Under the pieces are notes generated by a model. It did no database searches, had not been told where the DNA came from, and saw only the letters and a list, made by a program, of their open reading frames with translations. Source: Deltaproteobacteria bacterium (GTDB taxonomy: Bacteria; Myxococcota_A; Polyangia; Polyangiales; Polyangiaceae). Taken from it: a stretch of DNA of 64,000 bases. Position numbers and translations under genes: made by a program. This document shows positions 33,803 to 42,102 of the stretch, one piece after another (positions within the stretch are counted from its first letter, which is position 1; each line of letters starts with the position of its first letter). The DNA is taken from positions 1 to 64,000 of the forward strand of contig JACRCQ010000045.1 in assembly GCA_016218915.1 (NCBI GenBank). Reading direction: 5' to 3'.

Positions 33803-34813
33803 TCAGGTGGGCTTCCAATGCCGGCCCTCTTGAAGAGCTCGCCAAGGCTGGCGCTGGAACAACGAGATCGCCATGTGGCAAAAGCAGTGACAGCAGTCGC
33901 GACACACGGGAAGATCCCCTCGCAACGCTCGCGCCTGCTCCAGGGCCCGCTCGTAGGAGCCGGCTTCCAGGATGCTCACGTCCGCGTGCATCCGCTCCAG
34001 GCAAGGGTAGTACAAGCGCGCATCCGGACGAATCTTCGGCAGCAGCATCGGGTGACAGCGATAGTCGGCGAACCCGCGAATGCCCTTGAGGTAGTCGGGC
34101 ACGCCCATCACGCCGCGACGCGATCGCTTCAGCTCGATCAGCTCGTCGACCAGCGCCCGGTAGCCAGCGTTGTCGCGCAATCCCGGATGCACGTGCGGTC
34201 CGATCGTCTGCGGCGAAAGCTCGAAGCTCAGACCATGATCGAGCGCCCAATGCAGGACCTCGCGCGCACCCTGCACGTTGTCCGGCGTCACCACCGGGCT
34301 GAGCGTCACCTGGGTGCGGGTCGCATGACGCTGCGAGGCCGCGTACTCGACGCCCCGGATCACTGCGCGCGCTGCCTCGATCGAGCTTCCCATCACCTTG
34401 GACAGGTGCTCGTGCTGCATCGAGTCGACGCCGATGACCATCACATCGGTGAGCCGGAGCACCTCCGGGCGTTTGTCCAGCCCCATGGCCTTGGTGTTCA
34501 AGACCGTCTGGAAGCCGAGGCTCTTGGCCGCGAGCAGGATCTCCTCGAGATCGTCGCGGATCATCGGCTCGCCACCCGTCAGATCGAGCGTGTCGCCGCT
34601 TCGTCGAAGGATCCGCAGCAACCGCTTGACCTGATCGAGGCTTGGGTCGTCCACCGGATCCTGCTTGAAAGGCCGTCCATCACCCTCTGCGCAGTAGCTG
34701 CAGTGCAAGGCGCAGCGGTGCGTGACGTACAAGGAGAAGAACAGCGGACGCATCGGCTCCCGGCCGACCGCGAGCGAAGCTAGGTTCCGCAGGTAGTTGG
34801 CGGCAAACCCCAT
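33803..34813 (-). CDS. Radical SAM/SPASM-like protein at the head of the cluster
   Basis: 336 residues from the ATG at 34813. Core ligands in CALHCSYCAEG, then LDLTGGEPMIR. C-terminal cysteines in YRCHPM, YYPCLERM and CRDCCHCFCH suggest auxiliary clusters. It is paralogous to the product of 16650-17663 along its whole length, and the start at 34813 gives matching N-termini. A longer start at ATG 34942 is possible but overlaps the -35 of the divergent promoter. A 6-bp hairpin (CCCACC/GGTGGG) straddles its stop. Probably the first gene of the run. Confidence 0.8.
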   Translation of the reverse strand: MGFAANYLRNLASLAVGREPMRPLFFSLYVTHRCALHCSYCAEGDGRPFKQDPVDDPSLDQVKRLLRILRRSGDTLDLTGGEPMIRDDLEEILLAAKSLGFQTVLNTKAMGLDKRPEVLRLTDVMVIGVDSMQHEHLSKVMGSSIEAARAVIRGVEYAASQRHATRTQVTLSPVVTPDNVQGAREVLHWALDHGLSFELSPQTIGPHVHPGLRDNAGYRALVDELIELKRSRRGVMGVPDYLKGIRGFADYRCHPMLLPKIRPDARLYYPCLERMHADVSILEAGSYERALEQARALRGDLPVCRDCCHCFCHMAISLFQRQPWRALQEGRHWKPT

Positions 34814-34935
34814 GTACCGGCCATGGTCCCGCCGCTGCGGCCGGGAGGCAAGCCCGTACAAGCCCTCCCAACTCTGCGGGCTGTGCACTCCGTGGTTCAC
34901 AACTCGGGTCGGACGACGCAACGGATGGCTGGGGG

Positions 34936-34964
34936 TTGACATCTCACATCTCAGACGATATAGG
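34936..34964 (+). promoter_or_regulatory. Sigma70-like promoter of the Rrf2 gene
   Basis: A consensus -35 TTGACA (34936-34941) is separated by exactly 17 bases from TATAGG (34959-34964), a near-consensus -10. The Rrf2 ATG follows 17 bases after the -10, so the leader is very short. The element lies between the divergent Rrf2 and radical SAM genes. Confidence 0.72.
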
Positions 34965-34975
34965 TATCCACTGAG
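34950..34975. promoter_or_regulatory. 26-bp dyad overlapping the promoter, candidate Rrf2 operator
   Basis: CTCAG-AC-GATA-TAGG-TATC-CA-CTGAG: two nested inverted repeats (CTCAG/CTGAG and GATA/TATC) around a common centre. It covers the -10 of the Rrf2 promoter. Rrf2 regulators bind dyads of about this length and often autorepress. Assignment to the adjacent regulator is inferred from position. The half-site CTCAGAC also occurs once upstream of the hemerythrin gene. Confidence 0.6.
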
Positions 34976-34981
34976 AGCAAG

Positions 34982-35395
34982 ATGCTGTCCCAGACCGTCA
35001 AGTACGCGCTCCGCATCCTTGGCCACCTCGGCAACCATCCGGGGGAGTGGCTCCAGGGCGATCAGATCGCACGGGCGACCGGGATTCCATCCAACTACCT
35101 GTCCAAGATCCTCAGCCAGCTGCGCAAGCGCGGGCTGGTGCACTCCCAGAAGGGCTGGGGCGGGGGTTTCGTGCTCGACGCACGCGCTTCGCGGATTCCG
35201 ATCGCCGAGGTCGTGGAGCTGTTCGACGGCAAGCGAGAGCAGAGCTCGTGCCTGTTCGGCCTGTCCGCCTGCGACCCGGACAACCCTTGTCCCCTCCACT
35301 CGCACTGGGATCGCATCTCCAAGAGCTTCGACCGCATGCTCGCTTCGACCACCATCGGCGACCTCAAGACCGGTCCTGCGTCGCGCCGGAACTGA
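34982..35395 (+). CDS. Rrf2-family transcriptional regulator with Fe-S cysteines
   Basis: 137 residues. N-terminal winged helix (SQTVKYALRILGHL, IARATGIPSNYLSKILSQLRKRGLV, SQKGWGGGFVL) and three cysteines in the cluster-binding loop (Cys90, Cys97, Cys103: SCLFGLSACDPDNPCPLH), the spacing region used by NsrR, IscR and RirA. Such proteins bind an Fe-S cluster and respond to NO, iron or oxygen. It sits divergent to a cluster rich in Fe-S enzymes and next to a hemerythrin gene, so it may couple cluster expression to Fe-S or NO status (inference). Confidence 0.88.
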   Translation: MLSQTVKYALRILGHLGNHPGEWLQGDQIARATGIPSNYLSKILSQLRKRGLVHSQKGWGGGFVLDARASRIPIAEVVELFDGKREQSSCLFGLSACDPDNPCPLHSHWDRISKSFDRMLASTTIGDLKTGPASRRN

Positions 35396-35407
35396 GGTCT
35401 TTTTTTT
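35360..35407 (+). terminator. Likely intrinsic terminator after the Rrf2 gene
   Basis: Inverted repeat GACCTCA (35360-35366) and TGAGGTC (35393-35399), with an inner GC-rich CCGG/CCGG pairing, is followed directly by eight T residues (35400-35407). The stem overlaps the last codons of the Rrf2 gene. It would separate Rrf2 from hemerythrin transcription. Confidence 0.6.
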
Positions 35408-35460
35408 GCCAACTCAATGGACTCAGACATCCAGTAATCCAGAAAGAACAAGGAGCCGCC

Positions 35461-36054
35461 ATGCACCAGGCCATCGACATCCTCATGAACGAGCACAGCC
35501 TCATCCTCAAGGTCCTCGCCTCCTTGCAGTCCTTCGTCGATGCAGCAGGCCCTGACGACCGCGAATCTGTCCTGCACTACGCAACGTTCCTGCGAGACTT
35601 CGCAGACAAGTGGCACCACGGCAAGGAAGAGGACCGCCTGTTCGTACGCATGGGCGAGTTCGGCTTCCCGCGCGAGTTCGGCCCGATCGCTGTCATGCTC
35701 GCGGATCACGTCGAAGGGCGCGCCCACACCCGCGCTCTGCTCGAGATCGGCTCCGGCGCGGGCCCTCTGTCCGACGCCGAGCTCGAGAGCGTCTGCGATC
35801 ACGCCGAATCCTATGTCCAGCTCCTTCGCGCGCACATCGCCAAGGAGGACGGCATCCTGTACCCGATGGCATTGCGCGCGATCCCCGCGGCCGAGCTTGA
35901 CAAGCTCGCAGACGACTACGCGGCGTTCGAGCGCGAGGCCATGAGCGAAGCCGATCATGCCCGCGTCCTCGCCCAAGCCGACCGCCTGATCGCCCGCTTC
36001 CCGCCAAGCACCGACGTCGACCAGCATCCCATGTGCGTCGGCTGCGCCGGATGA
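35461..36054 (+). CDS. Hemerythrin-like (HHE) protein
   Basis: 197 residues, with AGGAG before the ATG. The hemerythrin/HHE four-helix pattern is visible: HQAIDILMNEHSLILK, then KWHHGKEEDRLF, MLADHVEGRAHTR and LLRAHIAKEDGILYPM, giving the His/Glu ligands of a diiron site. A C-terminal CVGC motif is present. Bacterial relatives sense or scavenge O2 or NO, or repair Fe-S clusters (YtfE type). Placement next to an NsrR/IscR-like regulator fits nitrosative or oxidative stress protection of the Fe-S enzymes in the neighbouring cluster. Confidence 0.86.
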   Translation: MHQAIDILMNEHSLILKVLASLQSFVDAAGPDDRESVLHYATFLRDFADKWHHGKEEDRLFVRMGEFGFPREFGPIAVMLADHVEGRAHTRALLEIGSGAGPLSDAELESVCDHAESYVQLLRAHIAKEDGILYPMALRAIPAAELDKLADDYAAFEREAMSEADHARVLAQADRLIARFPPSTDVDQHPMCVGCAG

Positions 36055-36214
36055 TTCCGGGAACCGCGCGCTCCCTGCTGCTGTCCGTACGCCCAGAGCA
36101 CCATGGATCCTGCCTCCGCCGAGCCGATCTCGGACGGCGTCCATGAAGTGATTCCGGGCAGGATCGCCAACCGACTCCGAGCAGGAGTCGCCTGCCGCAC
36201 AGGGGAGATGCGCG

Positions 36215-38671
36215 ATGAAACGCCGATCCGAAGACTGCCGCCTGCACCTGCAGATCACCATTCTCTGGGATGACACCGTGCTCGACGTGCGGGAGATCCG
36301 GCAAGGCGACAGCTTCTGGGTGGGCGACGGCACGCGCGCCGGCTTCCCGTGCGACTTCGTGGTGCCTGCTGAGGTGCTCGGCGCCAGCGCGATGCAGCTG
36401 GTGGATCCCAAGCGCGTGCTGGCCCCGGGCGATCGGCTCGAGACCAGGGTGGGGCCCTTGACGTTCGTGATGTTGGCGCACGCCGCGGATGCGAAGCTCG
36501 CTTCGGTCCTTCGATCGGGCCGCCCATGGAAGCACGCGCTGTACGTAGCCGGCTCGGCGTGTCTACACGGGGCGCTGCTCGCGGCTGCGATGTTCTACAG
36601 CCCGCCGCTCGGCCTGACCGATCACGAAGCAGTCACCCGCGATCAGCTGTTCATCATGCAGCAGTACCTGAACGCGTCGGCCGAACGGGAGATGGAGGAG
36701 CGCGAGACCGAGCAGGTGGTCCAGGACGGCGCTGACAATCGGGAGGGCGGCTCTGGAGTGCGAGGCAAGGGCGAAGAGGGTTCGATGGGCAACCCGAGCT
36801 CGCGGAACGCGGACAAGCGCTACGGAGTCCAGGGTCCACGCGACAATTCGGATGCGCACGCCTCGCGATCCTCGGCGCTGCGCGAATCCGCGGAGTTCGG
36901 CATGATCGGCCTGCTCAACCATGGTGCAGTGGGCGATCCCTATGCGCCATCAGCTCCGTGGGGGCGCGACGACTCGCTCGGCACGGATCCGATCAGCGCG
37001 CGCGGCAACCTGTGGGGAGACGCCTTCGGTGCAGGAGGATTGGGTTTGAGCGGGATCGGCGCAGGCGGCGGCGGAAGAGGACAGGGTATCGGCGCGGGCA
37101 CCGGCGCAGGCTCGGGGCGCCTGGCCGCACCCCCGCCTCGACCGACGTATGTGGAGCCCGAAGAGACCCCGATCGATCCGAACGGGCGATTTGCGACGAC
37201 GTACCGGCCTGGGCATGGGCACCTCGCCGCATTCGAGTCCGCAGTGGCACGCGGCATCCTGCCGCCCACGGCCCGGGAGCTGGTCAGCGACATCGGGGCG
37301 AGCTATGCGCCGCAGATCCCACCCCCCAAGGACAGGGCGCTTGCCTACGAAGCGCGGACCGAGCGCGCGAGCCTGCCGCCTTCCGGCGGCTCGACCCACG
37401 TCCGTCTCGCTCTGCGGTCCTCCCAGAAGCTCCCGACAGACCGTCCCCATCTGTCCGTCCACCTCGTCCTCGATGTGAGCGGGTCCATGGATGGCGAATC
37501 GATCCTGCGGGCCAAAGAAGCGGCGAACCGGCTCGTGGACAAGCTGGCGCCGACCGACGACTTCTCGCTGGTGACCTTCTCGAGCGGGGCAGACGTACGG
37601 GTCGCGGACCAGCCGGTGGGCCCCAACCGAGCGTCGATCCACCGGGTGATCGATCAAGTGCGGACCGAGGGCGGGACCAACATCGAGGCCGGGCTTCGAC
37701 AGGGGTATGCGGAGGCGGCGAAGAAGACGATTCCAGCGGACGCGGTGCGCGTGGTGCTTCTGCTGTCCGACGGAAGAGCCAACATCGGCTTGAGGAGCCG
37801 TCCCCAGCTGTCCGCCCTGGCGCTCGACGCGTTCCAGGCGGGCGTGCAGACGAGCACGTTCGGGCTCGGGGCCGACTACGATGGCGAGCTGATGAGCGCG
37901 GTCGCATCAGACGGCGCCGGGGCGTACTACTACCTGCGGGACGGCGAGCAGATCGGGCCGGCGCTTGCGACGGAAGTGGACAAGCGGCTCGATCCAGCGG
38001 CGACGGCTGTGGAGGTGCGGGTGCGGCTGCGTGACGACATCAAGCTGCTGCGGGTCTACGGGTCGAGGCGCCTGGGAGAAGAGGAGACCGCGCGGGTGCG
38101 GGCCGCAGAGGTGGCGGCGGACCAGCAGGCAGAAAAGAAGTTCGCGATCAAGCGAGATCGACAGGAGGATCGCGACGGGGGGATGAGATTCTTCATCCCG
38201 GCTTTTGCGACCAACGACGCGTATGCGTTGCTAATCAAGGTGGCGGCCCCGGCCGGGACCGGGTCTCGGGACGCTGGGCTGGTCGAGTTGAGGTACAAGG
38301 ACCGGATCTCATCGCGAAATGTCTATGAGGAGATCCCGATCCGGCTGTCGTATGCGAGCAGCGACGGGGAGAGCGCGCTGACGGCCGATGCGTCGGTCAC
38401 CCGCACGGTTCAGGGATTTTTGGCTGGTGAAACGCTGCTGACCGCGGCGACGCGCCTGGATCGGGGCGATCGGGGGGGCGCAGCCTTGCTGCTGGAAGAA
38501 CGGGAGAGAATCCTGCGGCAGGCGGCCACGACGTTGCAGGAGCCGGGCTTCGTGACGGATGCGAACCGGTTCGCGCGGCTTCGGTCCCATGTGGACGGCC
38601 GGGGCCCGGAGGGCGAGCCCAGGGCCCTGGCCATGCTCCTGGAGACCGCCGCCCGCTCGCATTTGCATTGA
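36215..38671 (+). CDS. VWA-domain membrane protein
   Basis: 818 residues. The cytoplasmic N-terminus (about 1-105) resembles the FHA-like or AgmX-type N-terminus of myxobacterial envelope proteins (TILWDDTVLDVREI..GDSFWVGD). One membrane helix follows (ALYVAGSACLHGALLAAAMF), then a long Gly/Ser-rich low-complexity stretch. A von Willebrand factor A domain follows, with the MIDAS motif DVSGSMDG near residue 421 and LLLSDGRANIG, and a C-terminal beta/helical region. Its role, perhaps envelope adhesion or assembly, is unknown. AGGGGAG precedes the ATG. Confidence 0.78.
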   Translation: MKRRSEDCRLHLQITILWDDTVLDVREIRQGDSFWVGDGTRAGFPCDFVVPAEVLGASAMQLVDPKRVLAPGDRLETRVGPLTFVMLAHAADAKLASVLRSGRPWKHALYVAGSACLHGALLAAAMFYSPPLGLTDHEAVTRDQLFIMQQYLNASAEREMEERETEQVVQDGADNREGGSGVRGKGEEGSMGNPSSRNADKRYGVQGPRDNSDAHASRSSALRESAEFGMIGLLNHGAVGDPYAPSAPWGRDDSLGTDPISARGNLWGDAFGAGGLGLSGIGAGGGGRGQGIGAGTGAGSGRLAAPPPRPTYVEPEETPIDPNGRFATTYRPGHGHLAAFESAVARGILPPTARELVSDIGASYAPQIPPPKDRALAYEARTERASLPPSGGSTHVRLALRSSQKLPTDRPHLSVHLVLDVSGSMDGESILRAKEAANRLVDKLAPTDDFSLVTFSSGADVRVADQPVGPNRASIHRVIDQVRTEGGTNIEAGLRQGYAEAAKKTIPADAVRVVLLLSDGRANIGLRSRPQLSALALDAFQAGVQTSTFGLGADYDGELMSAVASDGAGAYYYLRDGEQIGPALATEVDKRLDPAATAVEVRVRLRDDIKLLRVYGSRRLGEEETARVRAAEVAADQQAEKKFAIKRDRQEDRDGGMRFFIPAFATNDAYALLIKVAAPAGTGSRDAGLVELRYKDRISSRNVYEEIPIRLSYASSDGESALTADASVTRTVQGFLAGETLLTAATRLDRGDRGGAALLLEERERILRQAATTLQEPGFVTDANRFARLRSHVDGRGPEGEPRALAMLLETAARSHLH

Positions 38672-38744
38672 TCGCAGGTATGTGACAACCAGCGCAACGC
38701 GGCATTGTCGTTACGCCTCTCCTGCCGTAGTCTGCGGCTGCTAC

Positions 38745-41435
38745 ATGCCGGCGCCAGCACCGTCCTCCATCCCCGTCGGAACCGTCCTTGCGGGTAAGTA
38801 TCGTGTCACACGCGAGATAGGTCGCGGTGGCATGGCCGCTGTCTACGAAGCGCAGAATGTCGACATCGGCAAGCGCGTCGCAGTGAAGGTACTTAATCCA
38901 GAGCTGACGCATTCGACCGTGGTCGTCGAACGCTTCCTTCGCGAAGCCCGCGCAGCCGCCGCGGTCAACAGCCCGTACATCTGCGACGTCTACGACGCGG
39001 GCAAGCTCGACGATGGGCGGCCTTTCCTCGTGCTCGAGCTGCTCGAAGGCGAAAGCCTCTACGAGCAGATGATCAAGGTCCGTCGTTTCGACGTCCACGT
39101 GGTGGTTCGGATCTTCGGCCAGATCGCCAAGGGGCTGACCAAGGCGCACGACGCGAACATCATCCATCGCGATCTGAAGCCTGAGAACATCTTTCTGACC
39201 ACGAGTGACGACGGCGAAGTGGTTGCCAAGATCCTCGACTTCGGACTCGCCAAGTTCTACGAGCCGATCGGGGCCAACAAGGCGCAGCAGCGTCTCACGC
39301 GAGAAGGGGCCATCTTCGGCACCCCCGCCTACATGAGCCCGGAGCAGGTCAAGGGGCAGGGCGCGGTCGACAGCCGTGCCGATCTCTGGGCGCTGGGCTG
39401 CATGGTCTACGAGTGCCTGACAGGTCGCACCGTGTGGACGACCGATCAGGGAGTGGCGATGATTTTCGCGCAGGTCGCCACGGCTCAGCTGCCCCGCCCC
39501 ACCAAGCTTCGTCCGGACCTGCCCCCCACGTTCGACAAGTGGTTCCTCAAGGCGCTCGATCGAGATCCAAACAAGCGATTCCAGTCCGCCAAGGAGCTCG
39601 CCGAAGAGCTGGCCATCGCCCTGATGGTCACCAACCCGCGCGGCGTTCTGTCGATTCCCGAGGCACCGCCGCCGCCGCCGCCACCTCCTGGCACGCCTGC
39701 GCCTGCGCCTGCGCCCGCAGCAGCGCCTGCGCCTTCCGGCTCTGGGTCCAAGCCGAAAGACTCCGACAACTCTGCAGAGCCCATGGCGTTTGCCCCCACG
39801 CAGCCGCCTCCACCGCTGTCCGCAATCGAGCCCATGGAAGCGGCCGATGTTCCGAGCAAGTCCGCGGTCGAGCCCACGCCGTCCATGGATGCGACTGCAG
39901 CAACGGTCAAGCCTGAGCTCCGCGCCACCGCGGAATCACTGCCGCGCCGGCGGAACAACTCGATCGCCTGGACGCTGGGCGGTGCTGCGGTGGTCATCGT
40001 GGCGGGCGTGCTGTCGTGGCGATTCCTGGTACGTCCTGCAACCACCGGTCTGCCCACCGCGCTGACTGCATCGGGCTCGTCGTCAGCCCTGGGTTCTGCC
40101 TCCGGCCGTTCGGATGCGCCCCCCTCGAGCTCGGCGCACTTGCCGAAGTGGGCTGCGACGGTGCTGGTTGCGCAGGAGCAGCTGTCCAAGGGCGAGACCG
40201 AGCCCGCGCTCAAGAGCTTCAAGGAAGCTGCGGACACGGGAGGCGCCGGGGTAACCCGGCTGCTGCTCGAGCAGGCGACGATCGCTGCAGGGGGCAAGGG
40301 CCCGTGCAAGACCGTATCCATCGGCAGGCCTCGTCCGTTCGAGCTCACGGGCAATACGCGGCGGTCGACGGTTGCGATGACGCAGCGGGGCCCGGTGGTT
40401 GCCTGGACGGATGATCACGAGGTCGCTGGCCAGTGGCATGCCTACAGCATGCTGCTCGACTCGGCGATGCGGTCCGCGGGCGCACCGATCGACGTGACGC
40501 CGGAAGCGGTTGGCGTGCAGGATCCGAGGCTGTTCGTGGCCGACGATCGACTGATCCTGATGTACGGCGACGCAGCTGGAGCCACGCCGGGGATCTTCTT
40601 GCGGGTGCTCGATTCGACGGGCCGGATCACGGCGCCGCCGGTGCGCGTGAGCGAGAGCCGCGCTGCCGTGCAGTCGCCGTCGATCGCGCGCGGCCCGATC
40701 GGCGACTTCTGGCTCGCGTTCATCGACGAGCGCGACAAGACCTCTGACGACGTGTTTCTTCAGAAGCTGTCGCCGTCCCTTCGCCCTGCCCAGCCCGTGA
40801 TCCGCATCTCGGATCTCGTGGGCAAGGGCATTGCCAAGACCAAGGCGCGGATGCCGTCGATCGCGATTGCGTCGAGCAACATCCAGATCGTCTACCGGGT
40901 CGAGGACGCGCGCGATCACAGCATCATGCGTCAGAAGATCGCCCTGAACGATCCTGGGCTGGTCACGGGGCTGCCGGACCTCAAGGACAAGCACCCGACC
41001 AAGGATCGGGTGGTGGGCGAGCTCAAGCCGGTCACCGACAAGAAGATCGGCGGCGTGTGGCCCACGATCACCTGCGACACCAGCGGTTGCTTGATCGCGT
41101 GGCGCGACGATCCCAAGGGAGCGAGCGCGGCGTTCTTCGACCCGAACAGCTCTACCATCATCTGGCGCAAGAAGTTCTCTGCTGCAGCCACCCAGGTGAA
41201 CGTGATGCTCGACGGCTCCGGCAGAGGGCTGCTCGCTTGGTACGAAGCCGGGCGGCTGAAGGTCGCGTCGATCACGAAGGACGGCATGGGTGAAGCCGGG
41301 CTGGCAGGTCGAGTGCTTGGCGATCAACCGCGTCCGGAGCTTGCGCCGGGAGCCCAGGGCGAGTGGCTGATCACGTGGAACGACCTGGAGGCGCAGCACA
41401 TGGAGACCTACGTTGCGCGCGTGAGCTGTCGTTGA
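38745..41435 (+). CDS. PknB-type Ser/Thr protein kinase with C-terminal sensor region
   Basis: 896 residues. Kinase domain (about 16-290): Gly loop IGRGGMAAVYEA, Lys48, catalytic HRDLKPEN (Asp143) and DFGLAKF (Asp165), activation loop GTPAYMSPEQ. Then a Pro/Ala-rich linker, one membrane helix (IAWTLGGAAVVIVAGVLSW), and about 400 residues outside with repeated beta-strand patterns suggestive of a propeller (VVAWTDD, WLAFIDERD, LIAWRDD, LLAWYEAG). It probably senses an envelope signal and phosphorylates cytoplasmic targets. The ORF-track start upstream is rejected as it overlaps the VWA gene. Confidence 0.88.
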   Translation: MPAPAPSSIPVGTVLAGKYRVTREIGRGGMAAVYEAQNVDIGKRVAVKVLNPELTHSTVVVERFLREARAAAAVNSPYICDVYDAGKLDDGRPFLVLELLEGESLYEQMIKVRRFDVHVVVRIFGQIAKGLTKAHDANIIHRDLKPENIFLTTSDDGEVVAKILDFGLAKFYEPIGANKAQQRLTREGAIFGTPAYMSPEQVKGQGAVDSRADLWALGCMVYECLTGRTVWTTDQGVAMIFAQVATAQLPRPTKLRPDLPPTFDKWFLKALDRDPNKRFQSAKELAEELAIALMVTNPRGVLSIPEAPPPPPPPPGTPAPAPAPAAAPAPSGSGSKPKDSDNSAEPMAFAPTQPPPPLSAIEPMEAADVPSKSAVEPTPSMDATAATVKPELRATAESLPRRRNNSIAWTLGGAAVVIVAGVLSWRFLVRPATTGLPTALTASGSSSALGSASGRSDAPPSSSAHLPKWAATVLVAQEQLSKGETEPALKSFKEAADTGGAGVTRLLLEQATIAAGGKGPCKTVSIGRPRPFELTGNTRRSTVAMTQRGPVVAWTDDHEVAGQWHAYSMLLDSAMRSAGAPIDVTPEAVGVQDPRLFVADDRLILMYGDAAGATPGIFLRVLDSTGRITAPPVRVSESRAAVQSPSIARGPIGDFWLAFIDERDKTSDDVFLQKLSPSLRPAQPVIRISDLVGKGIAKTKARMPSIAIASSNIQIVYRVEDARDHSIMRQKIALNDPGLVTGLPDLKDKHPTKDRVVGELKPVTDKKIGGVWPTITCDTSGCLIAWRDDPKGASAAFFDPNSSTIIWRKKFSAAATQVNVMLDGSGRGLLAWYEAGRLKVASITKDGMGEAGLAGRVLGDQPRPELAPGAQGEWLITWNDLEAQHMETYVARVSCR

Positions 41436-41448
41436 GGGAGGCGATGTC

Positions 41449-42027
41449 ATGCTGACCTTGCCCACGCGCGCAGCGCTTCGTGCGAGCCCCCTGCTCACGG
41501 CCCGCACCTACCTGCTGCCCATGGATCCTGCTGATTCGCAGGAGCTCTGGCAGGTCATCGAGGCGTCGCGCGCCTACCTGTTCCCCTGGCTCCCGTGGGT
41601 GCCGTACAACAGCGACGAGCCCTCCACGCGTCGCTTCGTGGAAGCGTGTGCGGCGGAATGGGATGCGGGCCGTGCGCTGCGCTTCATCATCCGCGACCGC
41701 AGCAACGGCCGTCTGCTCGGCGTGGTGGGCCTCGAATCCTGCGTGCACATCCACCGCTCGTGCGAGCTCGGCTACTGGCTGCGTCAGGACGCGCAACGGG
41801 GCGGTCTGATGACCGAGGCCTCGGCCGAGGTGATTCGCCTCGCCTTCGAGAACCTGAACGTCCATCGAATCCGGGTCGCTGCCGCCACCGACAACTATCG
41901 CTCGCTGGCCGTGATCCAGAGGCTCGGGTTCCGCTTCGAGGGCATAGCGCGCCAGGCCGAGTTCTGCGCTGGGCGCTGGCTCGACCACGCCGTCTGGTCG
42001 ATGCTGGAGACCGAGCGCAAGAAGTAG
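41449..42027 (+). CDS. GNAT-family acetyltransferase (RimJ/RimL-like)
   Basis: 192 residues, preceded by GAGGGAGG. Pattern of RimJ/RimL-type N-acetyltransferases: LTARTYLLPMDPADSQELW, IIRDRSNGRLLGVVGL, ELGYWLRQDAQRGGLMTEA (acetyl-CoA loop) and NYRSLAVIQRLGFRFEGIARQ. These acetylate ribosomal protein N-termini or other amines. It starts 14 bases after the kinase stop, so the two may share a transcript. The precise substrate cannot be told. Confidence 0.88.
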   Translation: MLTLPTRAALRASPLLTARTYLLPMDPADSQELWQVIEASRAYLFPWLPWVPYNSDEPSTRRFVEACAAEWDAGRALRFIIRDRSNGRLLGVVGLESCVHIHRSCELGYWLRQDAQRGGLMTEASAEVIRLAFENLNVHRIRVAAATDNYRSLAVIQRLGFRFEGIARQAEFCAGRWLDHAVWSMLETERKK

Positions 42028-42102
42028 CTGGCGGCCCGCAAAAATCCAACGGAGCCCGAAGGGGTTGCGCCGCGTCTCGACGAGGTGGAAGGTGTTGGCT
42101 GG

